Source: Gryganskiella cystojenkinii
Taxonomy: Eukaryota > Mortierellomycota > Mortierellomycetes > Mortierellales > Mortierellaceae
Length of the DNA: 64,000 nucleotides
Reading direction: 5' to 3'
NCBI GenBank assembly: GCA_015852425.1
Contig: JAAAIG010000076.1
Span: 1-64,000 of the forward strand
The translations under genes and the position numbers were made by a program. The notes under the pieces were generated by a model, which was not told the DNA's origin, ran no database searches, and worked only from the letters and a program-made list of their open reading frames with translations. This document shows positions 22,209 to 34,400 of the stretch, piece by piece (position 1 is the stretch's first letter; every line of letters starts with the position of its first letter).

Positions 22209-23201
22209 GGTATTGATTGGGCTCTGTTTTGTGGCAAGCGGGAATGGAGACAGAGTGAGAGGCCGACTAGTGCTTGCTGCGGTGGGTTTTTTGTTTCGAA
22301 GCGGGTCCGGGTATAATACTGGTATGCTTGTTTGGTTGGGCGTAGTTGTTTTGATTCAGGAATGCGCCGTAGTCGATGGATGTCCAGTAATTGTCGAGGG
22401 ATTGTTCCAAGGGAGTGGGAGAAGAAAGAAGAGTGTGCAAGAAAGGAAGGAGCAGGGGCAAGCAAACAAAAAAAAAAAAAAAACTCTCGGGTGGGGCAAA
22501 ATAAGGTAAAATTGTTAATACAAAGGGGGGGAAAAAAAAAAAAAAAAAAAAAAAAAAGCACAAGCCACCCACCTCCAACACAACCCATCTTACTGAAAAA
22601 GAGGATACACGTAATTGACAACCCCCTGTAACGGGAAAATGTCTAAATGAGGATATGCCGTTGGGCAGTGGCTTGGCGATATCCTTGGTTTTGTTTGAAA
22701 TGGAAGCATTTCGATCTCAACAGATCTGATTGGCCGACACGGCCTGAGCTGATCTCGTTCCCACCTTTTATTTTTGTGCGAGTTATCTTATGCTTTTTGG
22801 CCTTGTGCAACAAACAGTCTGATCGCTGTTCTCTAGCACGTCCTACGACCACACTGTCGTGAAAAATGAGGTGAGTTTTTTTTTTAGCAAGGGTGCTGGC
22901 TTCGATTTCATTCATTCCGCTCGCGGTCAGTCCACCTTCCAGTGTCCCAGTCACCTCATCGATCTGTTCCTGCTGGTCTGCCCGAACTGGGAAACAGAGC
23001 CGAAGCAACTGGCCCAGGAACAGGAAACAGCCTCTTTCTCACTCTCTCACTCCACCCTGTTCTGACGATTTGAATCTCCTCCCCCAGTCCCTCATTCCTT
23101 ATATTTGGTTCTCCTCATCCCGCTTCATCTTTTTTTTTCCTCCTTTCATCACTCAACTTTTTCCTCATTCCTCCCACCCTCGACACACTACCTTCGGTAT
23201 C
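22209..23201. other. Divergent promoter region of RRN3 and ERG25
   Basis: About 990 bp between two divergent genes. Two poly-A tracts (about 22468-22484 and 22530-22556) would be poly-T/CT leaders for RRN3. An inverted CCAAT box (GATTGG) is at 22728-22733. A CT-rich leader with TATATTT near 23100 precedes ERG25. No gene is recognised in between. Confidence 0.5.
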
Positions 23202-24652
23202 ATGTAAGTATCCTCGACAGCCCAAGGAACGCCGTTACATCGTCAGATCCGAAAAGTATTTCAGGAACAACAAACCAGCAACCAGAGCACGATACTCTCA
23301 AGCTTAACACCACCACCATCACCATCACCGGAGTCTAGCCAGACACAGACTCGCACGTACCAAAGTCTGCTCATGTCCGCTGTCATAACACCAACCGCCA
23401 GCACCGCTTTGCAACAATCCTTGCACCCGCTATTGTCCATGGATCAATGCGTTTGCTTATCTGATTATCACCGTGCTCAGCTCCCTGGAGAGATTACCCA
23501 GGACTCGACCCCCTTTATCTGGAGTTGTAGACCCTGCCTCTAGCAGCCATCAATCTCAACCATTATCCGGCTGTGCGACAGATCTTTCTTTCTAAAAGTA
23601 TCCTCCTGACATCCTTCTCTTATCGCTTTTGTTGTTTAGGTCCAACGCGACACTTCCATTGTCATCACCGTCCTACATAGAGGCTCAGTGGTCGTCCCTC
23701 TTCGAGGGCCGGGACGAGGCCTTGGTGACGCTGGCACTTCTTTTCATTTCACACGAGATCATCTACTTTGGTCGTTGTGTGCCATATCTTATCGCCGACC
23801 AGATCCCTTCCCTTCAAAAGTACAAGATTCAGCAAAAGACTATCCAGAACACCTCCCAGAACCAGTGGAAGGTTTTCCGTTATGTCCTCATGTCTCACTT
23901 CATCTTTGAGTTGCCCATGATTGTTGGTTTCCACCCTATCGCCGTCTACTTTGGCATGGCCATCTCTGCCGTTCCTTTCCCCTCGATGTAGGTTACGCAC
24001 AGGATTTTTTTTTATTGTTTTATTTCAATTTTTTTTAATCCAGTGAAAAGTATCAGAGGCGGGAAGTTTTTTTTTTGGGGGGAAAACCAAAAGAGCCAAC
24101 GCTAACCAACTATCTTTAATTTCTATTTTCTAACGGACCCCTAGTACCAAGATGATCTTCCAGATTGCCTTGTTCTTTATCTTTGAGGATTTCTTCCATT
24201 ACTGGGCTCACCGTGGTCTCCACTATGGACCTTTCTACAAACACATTCACAAACTGCACCACGAATGGTCCGCACCTTTTGGTCTCGCTGCCGAGTACGC
24301 TCACCCCATTGAGGTCATCATCTTGGGTACCGGCACGATTGGCGGTCCCTTGATCTGGTGCTTCTTCACCCATGATTTGCACTTGATCACGACCTTGACC
24401 TGGATGACCTTGCGTCTTTTCCAGGCTGTTGAGGCCCATTCCGGTTACGATTTCCCTTGGTCGACTCACAACTGGTTGCCCTTCTGGTCTGGATCGGAGC
24501 ATCACGATTACCACCACATGGCCTTCACCAACAACTTCTCCACCAGCTTCAGATGGTGGGACCATATCTTTGGTACCAACAAGAAATACCTTGCCTACAA
24601 GGAGCGTAAGGCCAGCGAGCTCCAGGCTCAGGAAGCCAAGAAGGCTCTGTAA
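23202..24652 (+). CDS. ERG25: C-4 methylsterol oxidase (sterol desaturase family)
   Basis: It oxidises the C-4 methyl groups of 4,4-dimethylzymosterol in ergosterol synthesis, in the ER membrane. Exons are 23202-23203 (AT only), 23640-23987 and 24145-24652, joining in frame to 285 residues. The start codon is split: AT before a GTAAGT donor, and G after a TTTAG acceptor. No other in-frame ATG occurs before about residue 85, so the split start is needed to keep the conserved N-terminus. The di-iron histidine motifs are all present: HYWAH (HX3H), HKLHH (HX2HH) and HHDYHH (HX2HH). APFGLAAEYAHP is also family-specific. Several hydrophobic helices flank the motifs. The C-terminus KKAL fits a KKXX ER-retrieval signal. 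An AATAAA signal follows. Confidence 0.93.
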
Positions 24653-24733
24653 AATGCAAGGACCTTTTTCTGTGGATCAACTTCTCTTATTTCTTTGCAC
24701 CCAACCTCATATTTGTAACACTTCATTCATAAA

Positions 24734-24739
24734 AATAAA
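24734..24739 (+). terminator. Poly(A) signal AATAAA of ERG25
   Basis: A perfect hexamer 82 nt after the ERG25 stop codon. Confidence 0.6.
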
Positions 24740-26670
24740 ACAGTAAACTTTAGAAGACATGACGGTTAACTATAGAAGAAAACGAAGGGGATTATAGCTC
24801 TTTGAGGACTAGTGAAAGATAAACCATGATCGGCCATCAACTCACACGCAAGGAACACGACGCTCACTCAACCCTTTCGTTCGTTGACTGAAGCATCGGA
24901 TCAGGAAAGAGTTGCGCGTTTTCTCTTCGCATGATCGGGACAACACATCCAGGAAACTTTTGTTTTTTGTGGCGGCAAATCCTGTTTTCCAAATGCTCGT
25001 GAGGAGTAAACGAGAGTTGGTGAAAGAAAAGGCTGGGGAGTTAGCCAGGGAGAGATGTGCCGAGGTGAATAAAAAAAATATTGCACTTGCTTGTTCAGGC
25101 ACCAGAAGTCAACAGAGAAAAGGGCTGCAGTTCTTGTCATTGATTGGTTCCTCGTGCTTGTGTAGTTATGTTGAATGTCGACCGGAATTGATTCTTTCAG
25201 AACAGGTTGAACAGCCATGAAAGAAGACAACCGCGCCAAGAAAAGGACGAATCGACTGAAGAGGACCGTTCGCAAAAAGAATTCCAAAAAAGTTCTAGAT
25301 CTCTGCCGATGTTGCTACCACGAGATTCGCAGCTAAAAAAAAGTCAAGCCCCGATCTCGCTGATCAGTGACAGATCGGGGAGGAAAGGTCATAGGGGGCA
25401 CAGGAAAAAGGACCACCGTTAGCCCTTTCTTTGAGCCTTTTTGCTTGCACATCCTTGAGTCTTGATTGGTCACCGTTTAGTTTTTGCACCCTGCACAAAG
25501 CAAAGCCCAAAAAAGAAAAACTCGCAACTCCAAAGTCTTCACTCTATTTTGAGTCCTGCCTCGATCGATTGAGATCTGGATCGGACCAAAAGGGCCGTGA
25601 AAGTAACGAGCTGAACGCTCTAACTCGTACTGAGGTGCTCATCTCCCCAACAAGTCTTATAACTCATTCAACCTTCACACCCTCTTCCTCATTGAACTCC
25701 TATTTCTCTTTCCCGATCGGTAGCGATGGTCTTGTCCATGTCGATAAAAAGGAAGATGGCCGAACCAGAACAAGTACGTACTGTACAGGTGCAGTACTGT
25801 ACTCTTAGGAAGTACTGAAGCAAGCACAAAACAACGTGACCGCCAACATCATCTGTCAAAACGTTCAGACAAGGCAATACAAAGCGCAAACAGGATCGTC
25901 CGGCTGTGCTTTGCTCGCAACGGGTGTGAATATAAAGGGTGAGGAGTTTGACCTCTGCTCTTCCGTTCTTTCATTTTTTGCCTTCTGCTTCATCTTCTTC
26001 CAGCCCTCTTCCTCTGCATCGTCATCAGTCATTTCCTCATTTACACATACACACTGTTACTCGTAGTCAGCATCCTCCATGCCCTCTGAAGGGAATGACT
26101 AACGATCCATTTTTAACGAGCTATCTTCAACGCACTTGTGATGCACACTTTTAAGTATAGTCCTGCCGATCTGCATTGTTGACAACGTGGTTATGCCTCC
26201 TCTTTCAAGACAACAAACTGTTCCATCTCGAGTGCATATGTCTCCATGGGCTAGAGGTTTCTTGACCAAGTGCTTTACAAACTCAACGAGGTCTCGTTTC
26301 TCCCTCTCCCTCTCTCTCCATATTCTCCTTACACTCTCATCTGTCGTCATTATTACCATGCATCGACCCATGTCCTCCACAACTATTTTTTTTTTGTTGC
26401 AACGCCGATCCCCTGATTTTCGGTTTCTCCTTCTAACAGCGGTCTGTGCGTGCAAACCACCTTTCCTCGCCACAGCTCCCCGCCACGCGCAAGTAGACCT
26501 ACAGTCAGTGCCTCCTTTCTGATCTTTAGAGAAACCGTAAGATATTGACAGTTTCTTTTGTCTCATTTGCTCCATTCAATTCGTTATCTTGTAATTTTTA
26601 GAGATCGATCAGATTTACGTTGCTGGATGCTGGTCTGTCCGCTATATCATTCCCTAGTCATTTTAGTACA
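24740..26670. other. Intergenic region with TATA box and inverted repeats
   Basis: No protein gene could be supported in about 1.9 kb. A good TATA box (TATAAAGG) at about 25931-25938 is followed by CT-rich sequence. It may be the distal promoter and spliced leader of the F-box/LRR gene that starts at 26671. The region also contains a strong hairpin at 25349-25380 and an imperfect palindrome built on AGTAC/GTACT at about 25773-25803. Confidence 0.45.
25349..25380. repeat. Perfect 9-bp stem inverted repeat
   Basis: CCCCGATCT and AGATCGGGG are separated by 14 bases that themselves contain the palindrome CTGATCAG. It is not next to any recognised gene end. Confidence 0.6.
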
Positions 26671-29600
26671 ATGGCTCCTTCATCTTACCTTTCCTCTCCT
26701 CGATCGATGGTACCGCCACTTGATCAACCGGTCTTGCTAGTGTCTTCAACCTCTCCTCCCCCACTGTCATTATCGCAACTTTTATCAACTGAGCCACCTC
26801 GACTCTCTCCCCTATACATCCCTGAACTACTAAGGCTTATCACTCTACATCTCTTATACGACCAGGACGACAAGCAGCTCTACTCTCGTCAGCAAGTTCG
26901 ATGGCACGAACATCTTCACCGTCGACAACAACACTTACGTGCTTCTTTACCGGTAGACTACAACCAGGATAACGTCCTTGACCAGACCCGGATTAACGGC
27001 AATGAGGACAAGGCAAACACCGACAGAGAGCTTCAGATCACAATACTGTATGGTACCATTAGCTTCCATTCCATTTCATCACAAAAAAGAGAGAGAGCGA
27101 GAGAGAGAAAGTGTGAGAGAAAAGAGGAGGCATCCCCATCCTGAACAATGGTCTTTGTCATCGCCTTTAAAATCCAGCGAGCGGTATGTTAACCGAATTT
27201 CGCCACTAAAATTTCGAATAGACCTCATCGGAGCGTATTCGACTACCCAGCAAGGTATCAGACTAGACCATCATTACACTCAGAGTTATGCACTGAGACA
27301 TCCGCCAACACACCAATACCGTCTTGTCATGTCGACCGACATGGTCTTCATCCGTTTCCGTCTGCTCGCAGCAACCTAGTTGCTTGCGTACAGGTCTGCA
27401 GGTTCTGGTCCGAGCAACTTCTCCCTATACTCCGGCACACGATCCGAATGAATCAGTTTGGCATCATCGACGCACTCGTCCATGCAGCTTTTGGGCCACC
27501 GTGGTCATCGTCAGTCTCATCGCCGAAGATCGACTCGCTGTTGGTCGACCCATCGCCTGGTTTGTCGCTGAGAGCAAGAGGATCAGACACAGCACGAAGT
27601 GCGCCTTCATTTTTTGAGCGAAAAACTAACCCCGATGGTGATCGTCTTATTCGAGGGATTGACGCCCATAACATCAACTCAAAACTACAGCGCCACTCAG
27701 ATCCGCCTCCTCTTCCCTGTTTGTCCTTTTCTCCTTCTTCTGCTTCTCCATCAAATCTGTCAAGCCCCTCGAGAACGCAATCCACACTCTCAGAGCTTCC
27801 ATCTTCGCCAACTTCGTACTTCTCCTCTTGCAAACAACAACAGTCGACACGCTCCATATCTGCGGGACTTGAGAAAAACGGTCATCTTATCCGACGCTTG
27901 TATCTCAACAACACCAGCTCTGTTCACATTTTCGACCATCCCTCAGTCTCTCAGCTCACAGAACTCTCTTGTGTTCTGCTCCCGAGCATTCACGGTCTCG
28001 ACCACGCCGAAAATATCATTACTCGAAATATGGGAAATCGACTGGAAAGACTCGAGATCAGTGGTGACCGATCGCGACGATCCCCCTCCTCATCGACTTC
28101 CCATTCCCACACCTTCAGCAGCGGCTATGATAACACAAACAGCAGTCATGACAACAACAGGAACCACCCTCCACACCAACGACTTCCTTCCGAAAACGGG
28201 TCTACTGACAGCAGTAGTAGCAACAGCAGCAACAGCAGCAACAACAGCGGCACTAACACCAGATCTCAAACACCATTGCGTTCAGGTTTCGACGACCTTC
28301 ACATCAACAAAAACGACACTCAACTACATCATTCCCGAACGCGCACGAGCACGGTTTTGGTTGATGATAATAATCTTCCAAATCGACACTTTCCTTCTTC
28401 ATTTTCTTCTTCAACAGCGGTATCGCCACACTCCCGGTACACCCATCGTCCCTTCTTTCCACAACACTTCCAAGCTCATCTTGCGCACCGTCACAGCCTG
28501 TCGCTCCTCACACAATCTCCTCTGGCAACAAATTCACCTCAACGAAAAGACGTTGTCTGTATACCTTCTTTTACCGCGGCATCGACGGTGTTTGATATAC
28601 AGGTACAGTCATCTTCAACACACTACCGTGGCACTAGCATCGGCTGTGACAACACTGCCGACTACACCAACGTCTCCACCAATTGTGAAGACAACGTCAG
28701 CACCCAGTCGTCGCTGAGAAAGGCCTCCCAAAATGGAGCTTCGGCCGTTCTAAACTGTCTTCTAGAGAAGTTTCGAAATCAGTCGCTGCAGCCCTGTCAG
28801 TTAACACATCTATCGTTGCTTCGGTACGAGTTTGCACTGGAGGAGTGGATCGGGATAATGCAGTTGATGCCATCCCTAGAACAGCTGGATCTCGATATCA
28901 TATCATTGTTACCGAGTCTGCATCGGCCACCACAGGACAACGTCAAGGGTCAACAAACACACGCTGTTTTTGTCACCAAAATTGATGATACAGGCCCTGT
29001 CGATCCTTTGCAATGTCTAGCAGATACGGCCATTGCTGTAGGGGAAAGAGAGAGGGTTTCTTCTCGACAGGATTGTCATAAAGATCATCTCATGTGTGAA
29101 GGCGACGCCGCCTCTGGTAATGGACAGGATGCCTCCTGCATAGTTTTGGACCCGCCTCCCATGCAGGATTACGAGGTAATGGCTATCGCCCGAGTGCAAT
29201 TTCCGTCGGTTCGATCTTTGATCTTTCATGGTGCCATTGTCATTCCCGGCCTTCTCGAGTACCTACCAAGACTCGAGAGTCTGGCATTGAAAGAGCCTCC
29301 GTATCGTTCCTCTCCTCCTTCAAGATTATCGACTTCGTCCTCTCCACCGGTTCCGCCAATACAGCCACTTCTGGCTCTGGCACAGTCTATGTTTGAGTGT
29401 TGTCCCGATATCGGCCGACTAGTCCTTACAGAGTCCTCGCTGGCGAGCGACTTCAAGAAGAGACTTCAGTTACCTCTACTCCTTAGTGCGATCCCCAGGC
29501 TCCTGCACTTTGAGGTATCCATGAGTCTAGTCATTAAGGACTCTGCAATCCTCGAGACGCTTCTAGAGCATCACTCAGAACATCTTCAGTCTTTCATGAT

Positions 29601-30749
29601 CTCGGAAGACCACAGCAGATTCCATCAAAAGCATCCACAGCAACAACCTCACGAGTTGTTTGGCGCTCCACAGCAGTTCGACCTTTATATCAATCATCCA
29701 CATCATCACCAACAACAACAACAACATCCACAAGCAGCTGAGCAACACACGACCCGAATGCGACATCTCTGTTTGCGGGTCCTAGAGAATTGTTCGAACC
29801 TCAAGGTTTCCGACAGCAGGATGGCTCTTCCCTTGTCAGACATCATTGCGTCTATCCCGAATTGGGCTTGCCGGGAGACCCTGCAGGTGCTCCGACTTGA
29901 GGTATTGGAGCTTGTAGGCCCTCTGATTCCTTGGATTCTGAGGAAGATGAGATGCTGGAGATTTACATAAAGATGCTTCTCCTAGGTAAAAAATCGACAC
30001 TACCGACAACATCGTCGTCCTTGTTGCCATCTGTCGGGTATCCTTTTACAATGTCATCGTCCATGTCTTCAAGCGGCTCTGCTTCCACAGCTCATTCCGG
30101 CGAGAGTTCTCATTCTTCAGTGTACATGGGATCACCCTACTCTTTGACGCCAGCTTCGTCATCTTCACCGTCCTCCTCGACTCCATCCACCCCAGGTGCG
30201 GAGAGATCCAAACGAGGTTCAACCACATCATCGACTTTGACATCGTCGTCGTCATCGTTTTCTTCCTCCGGTTCCACCATCACCACGACCACAGAGAGTA
30301 CTCAAACTGCTACCTCTCGGCTTCGAAATCCACAGCCACAATCAAACTATCGACGACCATCGTTTCCTTCGACGCCCGAACCTCCGAAGGCAACGGTCTC
30401 ATCAGTTCTGTCTTCCTACCCGAATTACCAAGTTGAAGCCGTGGGTCGGATGGTAGCGCTCCAGTTCTTGGTCGAGCATCAGTTGTCAACGATACCAAGA
30501 TTGGATTGTTTTTACATGGGCAACAAGATTTTTCGAATCCCTAGCCAACAGCTGATCGAACGTAGGCAACGCCTGCGTTTGCAGCAGCAAAGACTTTGGC
30601 AACAGCAACATCAGAAGCAATCGCAACAAAACCAAAGAGATTTCATTTCTTCGTCCACCTCCCATCATTGCTCGATAGTTCCAACCATTTTTCCCCCTTT
30701 GTATTTTGATTCTTCGAGTGTATCTCCTATCCTTTCTCTTGCTCCTTAG
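26671..30749 (+). CDS. F-box/leucine-rich-repeat-like protein, apparent frameshift near 3' end
   Basis: It resembles the F-box-like proteins that are expanded in Mortierella-type fungi and serve as substrate adaptors of SCF ubiquitin ligases; the role is inferred. Exon 1 (26671-27047) holds the first F-box helix, LYIPELLRLITLHL. Exon 2 (acceptor 27372 preferred, 27222 possible) begins with the rest, NLVACVQVCRFWSEQLLP. A long Ser/Thr/Asn-rich segment follows, then degenerate LRR-type text such as LEQLDLDIISLLPSL, LLEYLPRLESLALKEPP and TLQVLRLEVLELVG. That frame closes at 29970. A second frame, open from 29901, continues as SDSLDSEEDEMLEIY and runs to 30749 with typical C-terminal text (AVGRMVALQFLVEHQLSTI). 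No good short intron links the two frames, so a one-base deletion near 29917-29925 is likely, either a real mutation or an assembly error. AATAAA follows. Confidence 0.65.
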
Positions 30750-30778
30750 CCTATTTCTCTCTTTTGTTTGCCCTTTTC

Positions 30779-30784
30779 AATAAA
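30779..30784 (+). terminator. Poly(A) signal AATAAA of the F-box/LRR gene
   Basis: A perfect hexamer 30 nt after the stop at 30749, which supports that frame as the true 3' end of the gene. Confidence 0.6.
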
Positions 30785-31449
30785 CTTTTCTTCATAGAAC
30801 CATGTCAGCATAATATATTGACACTGAGTAGTTGGTTATTTCTTATCTCTGCGTAGTGACAAGTAGCACTATTCGGTTATAGCTGTGAAATATTACGCGA
30901 ACTACGCCAACGTTGGGTTTTTGGTGGCGTCGCGTATTCTCCTGTGCGGTCAAAGAGCATCCCCACGCGGAGCTTTGCTTAAAAAAAATAAAAAAGAGCA
31001 TCGTTTGTCGACTCGCTGTCAAAGATTCGCTAAGGAACAAAAGGAGAAAATTGATCGTTCACAAGGGAGAAATGTGATCTGAAGGATCTGATTGATCTAG
31101 TATCTTTTCTGCGTATATGAGGTGTCTAGGGCGATATGTGGTGTCATCTCTTTCGGCTGTAAAGGGCAACTACATGTACAGAAAAACGCCGTAACCATGT
31201 ATTCATGTGAGCCAAAGTGACCGACTATATAACAAACCGTAGGGTTACCTCGGTCCAAGCAAATGTTTTTCACATCTAGAAATTCATGAATACAAACAGA
31301 GCATCGTCAGGAACAAGAAGAGCAACAACTCACACGCGCCCTAGTCTCAATCTCACTCGTTTCTAGCCATCCATTTGTCCCCCACCAATATCAATTTAAA
31401 CAAACCCTCTTCATCGTGAACGACGAAAGCAGCCAGATATTTGCTCGCT
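30785..31449. other. Intergenic region
   Basis: It is mostly AT-rich sequence and appears to contain the promoter of the next + strand gene, with no clear TATA box. Nothing else is recognised. Confidence 0.45.
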
Positions 31450-34400
31450 ATGACGTTCTCAGCCATACCTGATTTTGATTCATTTTCGTCTGCACTCCAC
31501 GCAGCTAACTCTTCACCGTGCACGGCAACTGTTTCAAGCGTACTGTCGTCAAACCTCGCCGAGCCCGTATCTGCCACAACTCTGCCCTCAGCTACAGATT
31601 TCCCTACACCACTGACTTCAACTGAATATGCCTCCATATTAAGTGGAGCGATCCACTTTCCCAACATAAGCGGCTCTATAGCCGATGGTCAGAATCGTTA
31701 TGCTACTCGTCAACGCGGAAAAATGACTACTCAAAATGTAAACGCGGACGTCGACATAATCATAAACGCCACACAGCCAGGACCTGTTCCGAAGCATGAA
31801 CCATTGCAAGCCTTGATGAGCACTGCTGAGTCCCTTGCAAATGACCCTTGGTTATCAACGCCGTCGACAGCCACAGCAACAGAGGGCGACATATTCAACC
31901 AAAATTGGATGAATCAATCGCCTTGGGTAGCCAGTGCCTTTAATGGTGAAGGATGGGTCTCGACCGAGCTCGCGAGAGACTCGGAGAAGGACCTGGGTTC
32001 CTATATCGACGAGTGCATTGCCGCGATACAGAGTCCTTCCCAAGAATTTGTAAGTGACAGCTCCAACCCAAGTTTTTTTCTTGACTTCACGGTCCCAAGG
32101 GATTCATTATTATTGATAAACACCGTCAGCGGCGAGAAAGGTAGAGACGGAGTCGATACTGGCAAAGAACTCCTGCTCCAGGGTGATGGATGCGACGCTG
32201 ACCGGTTTCTACGGATAGAGGACTCGAGCTTGTTCTTGAAATCAGATGTTTACGGCTCAGGGAGTCTCACTTCCATCCACAACGACCTCACTGATGCCAC
32301 ACCCGCCGAGATCCGTCATCAGATCAATCAACTATACGGACTTGAACAGCCTTCGCCCTCAACAAGTCCACAACTTTTCAAAAGCCCCTCCAACATTCAA
32401 GAACTCATCGATATCCTCGTCCGCAGATTTCTTCCAAAGTTCTGGACGGAACGCATGCAAGACGAAGACTTGAACGTGAATAAGAATCGTTCGTCCGATA
32501 ATACTCGACCTCATAGGCATGTCATTTGCACGACCTGTGTGGAGTGCGGGTACAAGTTCGTTAAGCAGTTGATCTATGATGGACCTGCAACTGAACGGAA
32601 TCGCGAACGCAGTAATAGGATCCAAAGAAGAGCCGAGGCCGTGTCCGAACAACTGCAGTATTACGACAACGAGGACAGAGATGAAGATGGCGACAATCAT
32701 GGTGACACCAGCAGCGACAATGGGAAGAGCGGTAGCGACGACGAAGCTGATGAGATGAAGGAAAAGAAGAAGGTAACAAGGCCCCGCAAACGAGCACCCG
32801 CTGTTAGACGCGAGGATAGGCCTATTCCTCTCAACACTTCATCCCTTGGTCCTCCGAGCACAACCTTTTCCACAGACACTGTCAAAATGGATCTCCTGAA
32901 CCTGAATCGGTCTCGAGGGGATTATGATGGCAACCTGGATCATATTGGGACCAAGAAGAACGACCATCGGCAAAAAAAGCACAAATGCCCATTGAACCCA
33001 TTCAAGCTTGACCCAGTCAAACTTAAAAAGCCCAGCCTGAATCTATCCAAGCTAAACCTACCAAAACTCGTTAGCAACTCCAAGGTTGTTGTTGAACGAG
33101 CGAAACGGAACTTCCCTGTCATCGCATCCGCAACAGCCACAAACTTGAAAATCCAGCCGACAAAGAAACATGAGGCAACGAAGCTTCATGTTGGTTGGGA
33201 TGTGGTCCCAGGCCATGACTTCTCACCGCTGATCAACCCTGTGACAGGAAATCGCTACGGACCTTGGAACGACAAGCCAAAATTGCACGTCCCATTTACT
33301 ACCTATTACCCAGCACGATCCCTCATGGCCTCGTTCGTCCATCTGCTTCCTCGAAATATCCAACTGACGACTATTTGTATACGAAAGCTGTTTGCGTACT
33401 TTATCTGGCACCCATGGCTGGATACAGATCTTCAGGCGATCACATTGCGGGCATCGTATCACGAACTATGGGCCTCGTTCATGGTTTTAGGCGAGGGCCT
33501 TGATCCTGATCCAAAAGCGGCGGAAGCAGCTGCGAAACGAAAGCTGAATGAGGCAAACAGGCTCAAGAGACTCAGAACCAAGGATCCGATGAGCCAAAAG
33601 CGGGGTCGAGGAACTCGAACGAAGCAACCTCAGCAACAACAAGAAGAAGCTGCAGAGAAATACAAGGAAGAAAAGGGGGTTTATGACGCTGATGAAGAGG
33701 ACAGCGTCACCGGTCCCCTCGGAATGAGCAGTCGCGTCAAGAAGCAAAGACGATCTACTAAATCCCATTTGTTTGTCCAGGACCAATCCTGTGCCCGAAC
33801 GCAGTTCAGAGCAAAGATTGCCTGTCAAGAAAATAGCGAGAATGACGACGTTTGCGACCATGAATCACACATGACCACAGAGGAGGTGGAGTTTCTTCGA
33901 TTGAAGAGTATGGAAGAACGGTTTATTACCAATTTTGAGGATGGTCTTCGAGCTCACCACATCTACGTCCATCGACGGTTCTTAACACCACTGGAGATGG
34001 CGAGAAGAGAACGAGACATATTGTACGGCTGGGTTCCCGGAGGTGACCTGCTCATAGATAATCCGGAATTCAAGAGCAGGACCAGCATCAATCCACGGAC
34101 GATGGGGCTCTATGTCGCTGTGGATTCAGTCCCTTGCAGCTGGGCCATTTCTCCCCCAGTCCTCGACGACAACAGGAAAAACGACATTGTTAAAGGCCAT
34201 GTTGTCTTTATTGCCAAGCAAATTCTGTCCATCCAGGAGAAGCTTGTCAAGTTCTCGGAACTTTCTGGTCCGTTGCTTACCCATAATGACCTCACGCTGG
34301 CGTCCGTGAATGCCTGGGGAGCTATGTCGCAGATGGAGCGACTTGTTCAAGGTTGGGTCTATCGAGCAGAGGCAAAGCGACAATGTACAGGATTCCAGAT

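Noticed and set aside
24901..25287. 128-codon minus-strand frame with an apparently hydrophobic start
   Set aside because: It has no recognisable domain, low-quality codon pattern and no promoter or poly(A) signal.
26099..26575. 158-codon minus-strand frame
   Set aside because: Composition is biased by opposite-strand CT repeats and no homology or splice context is visible.
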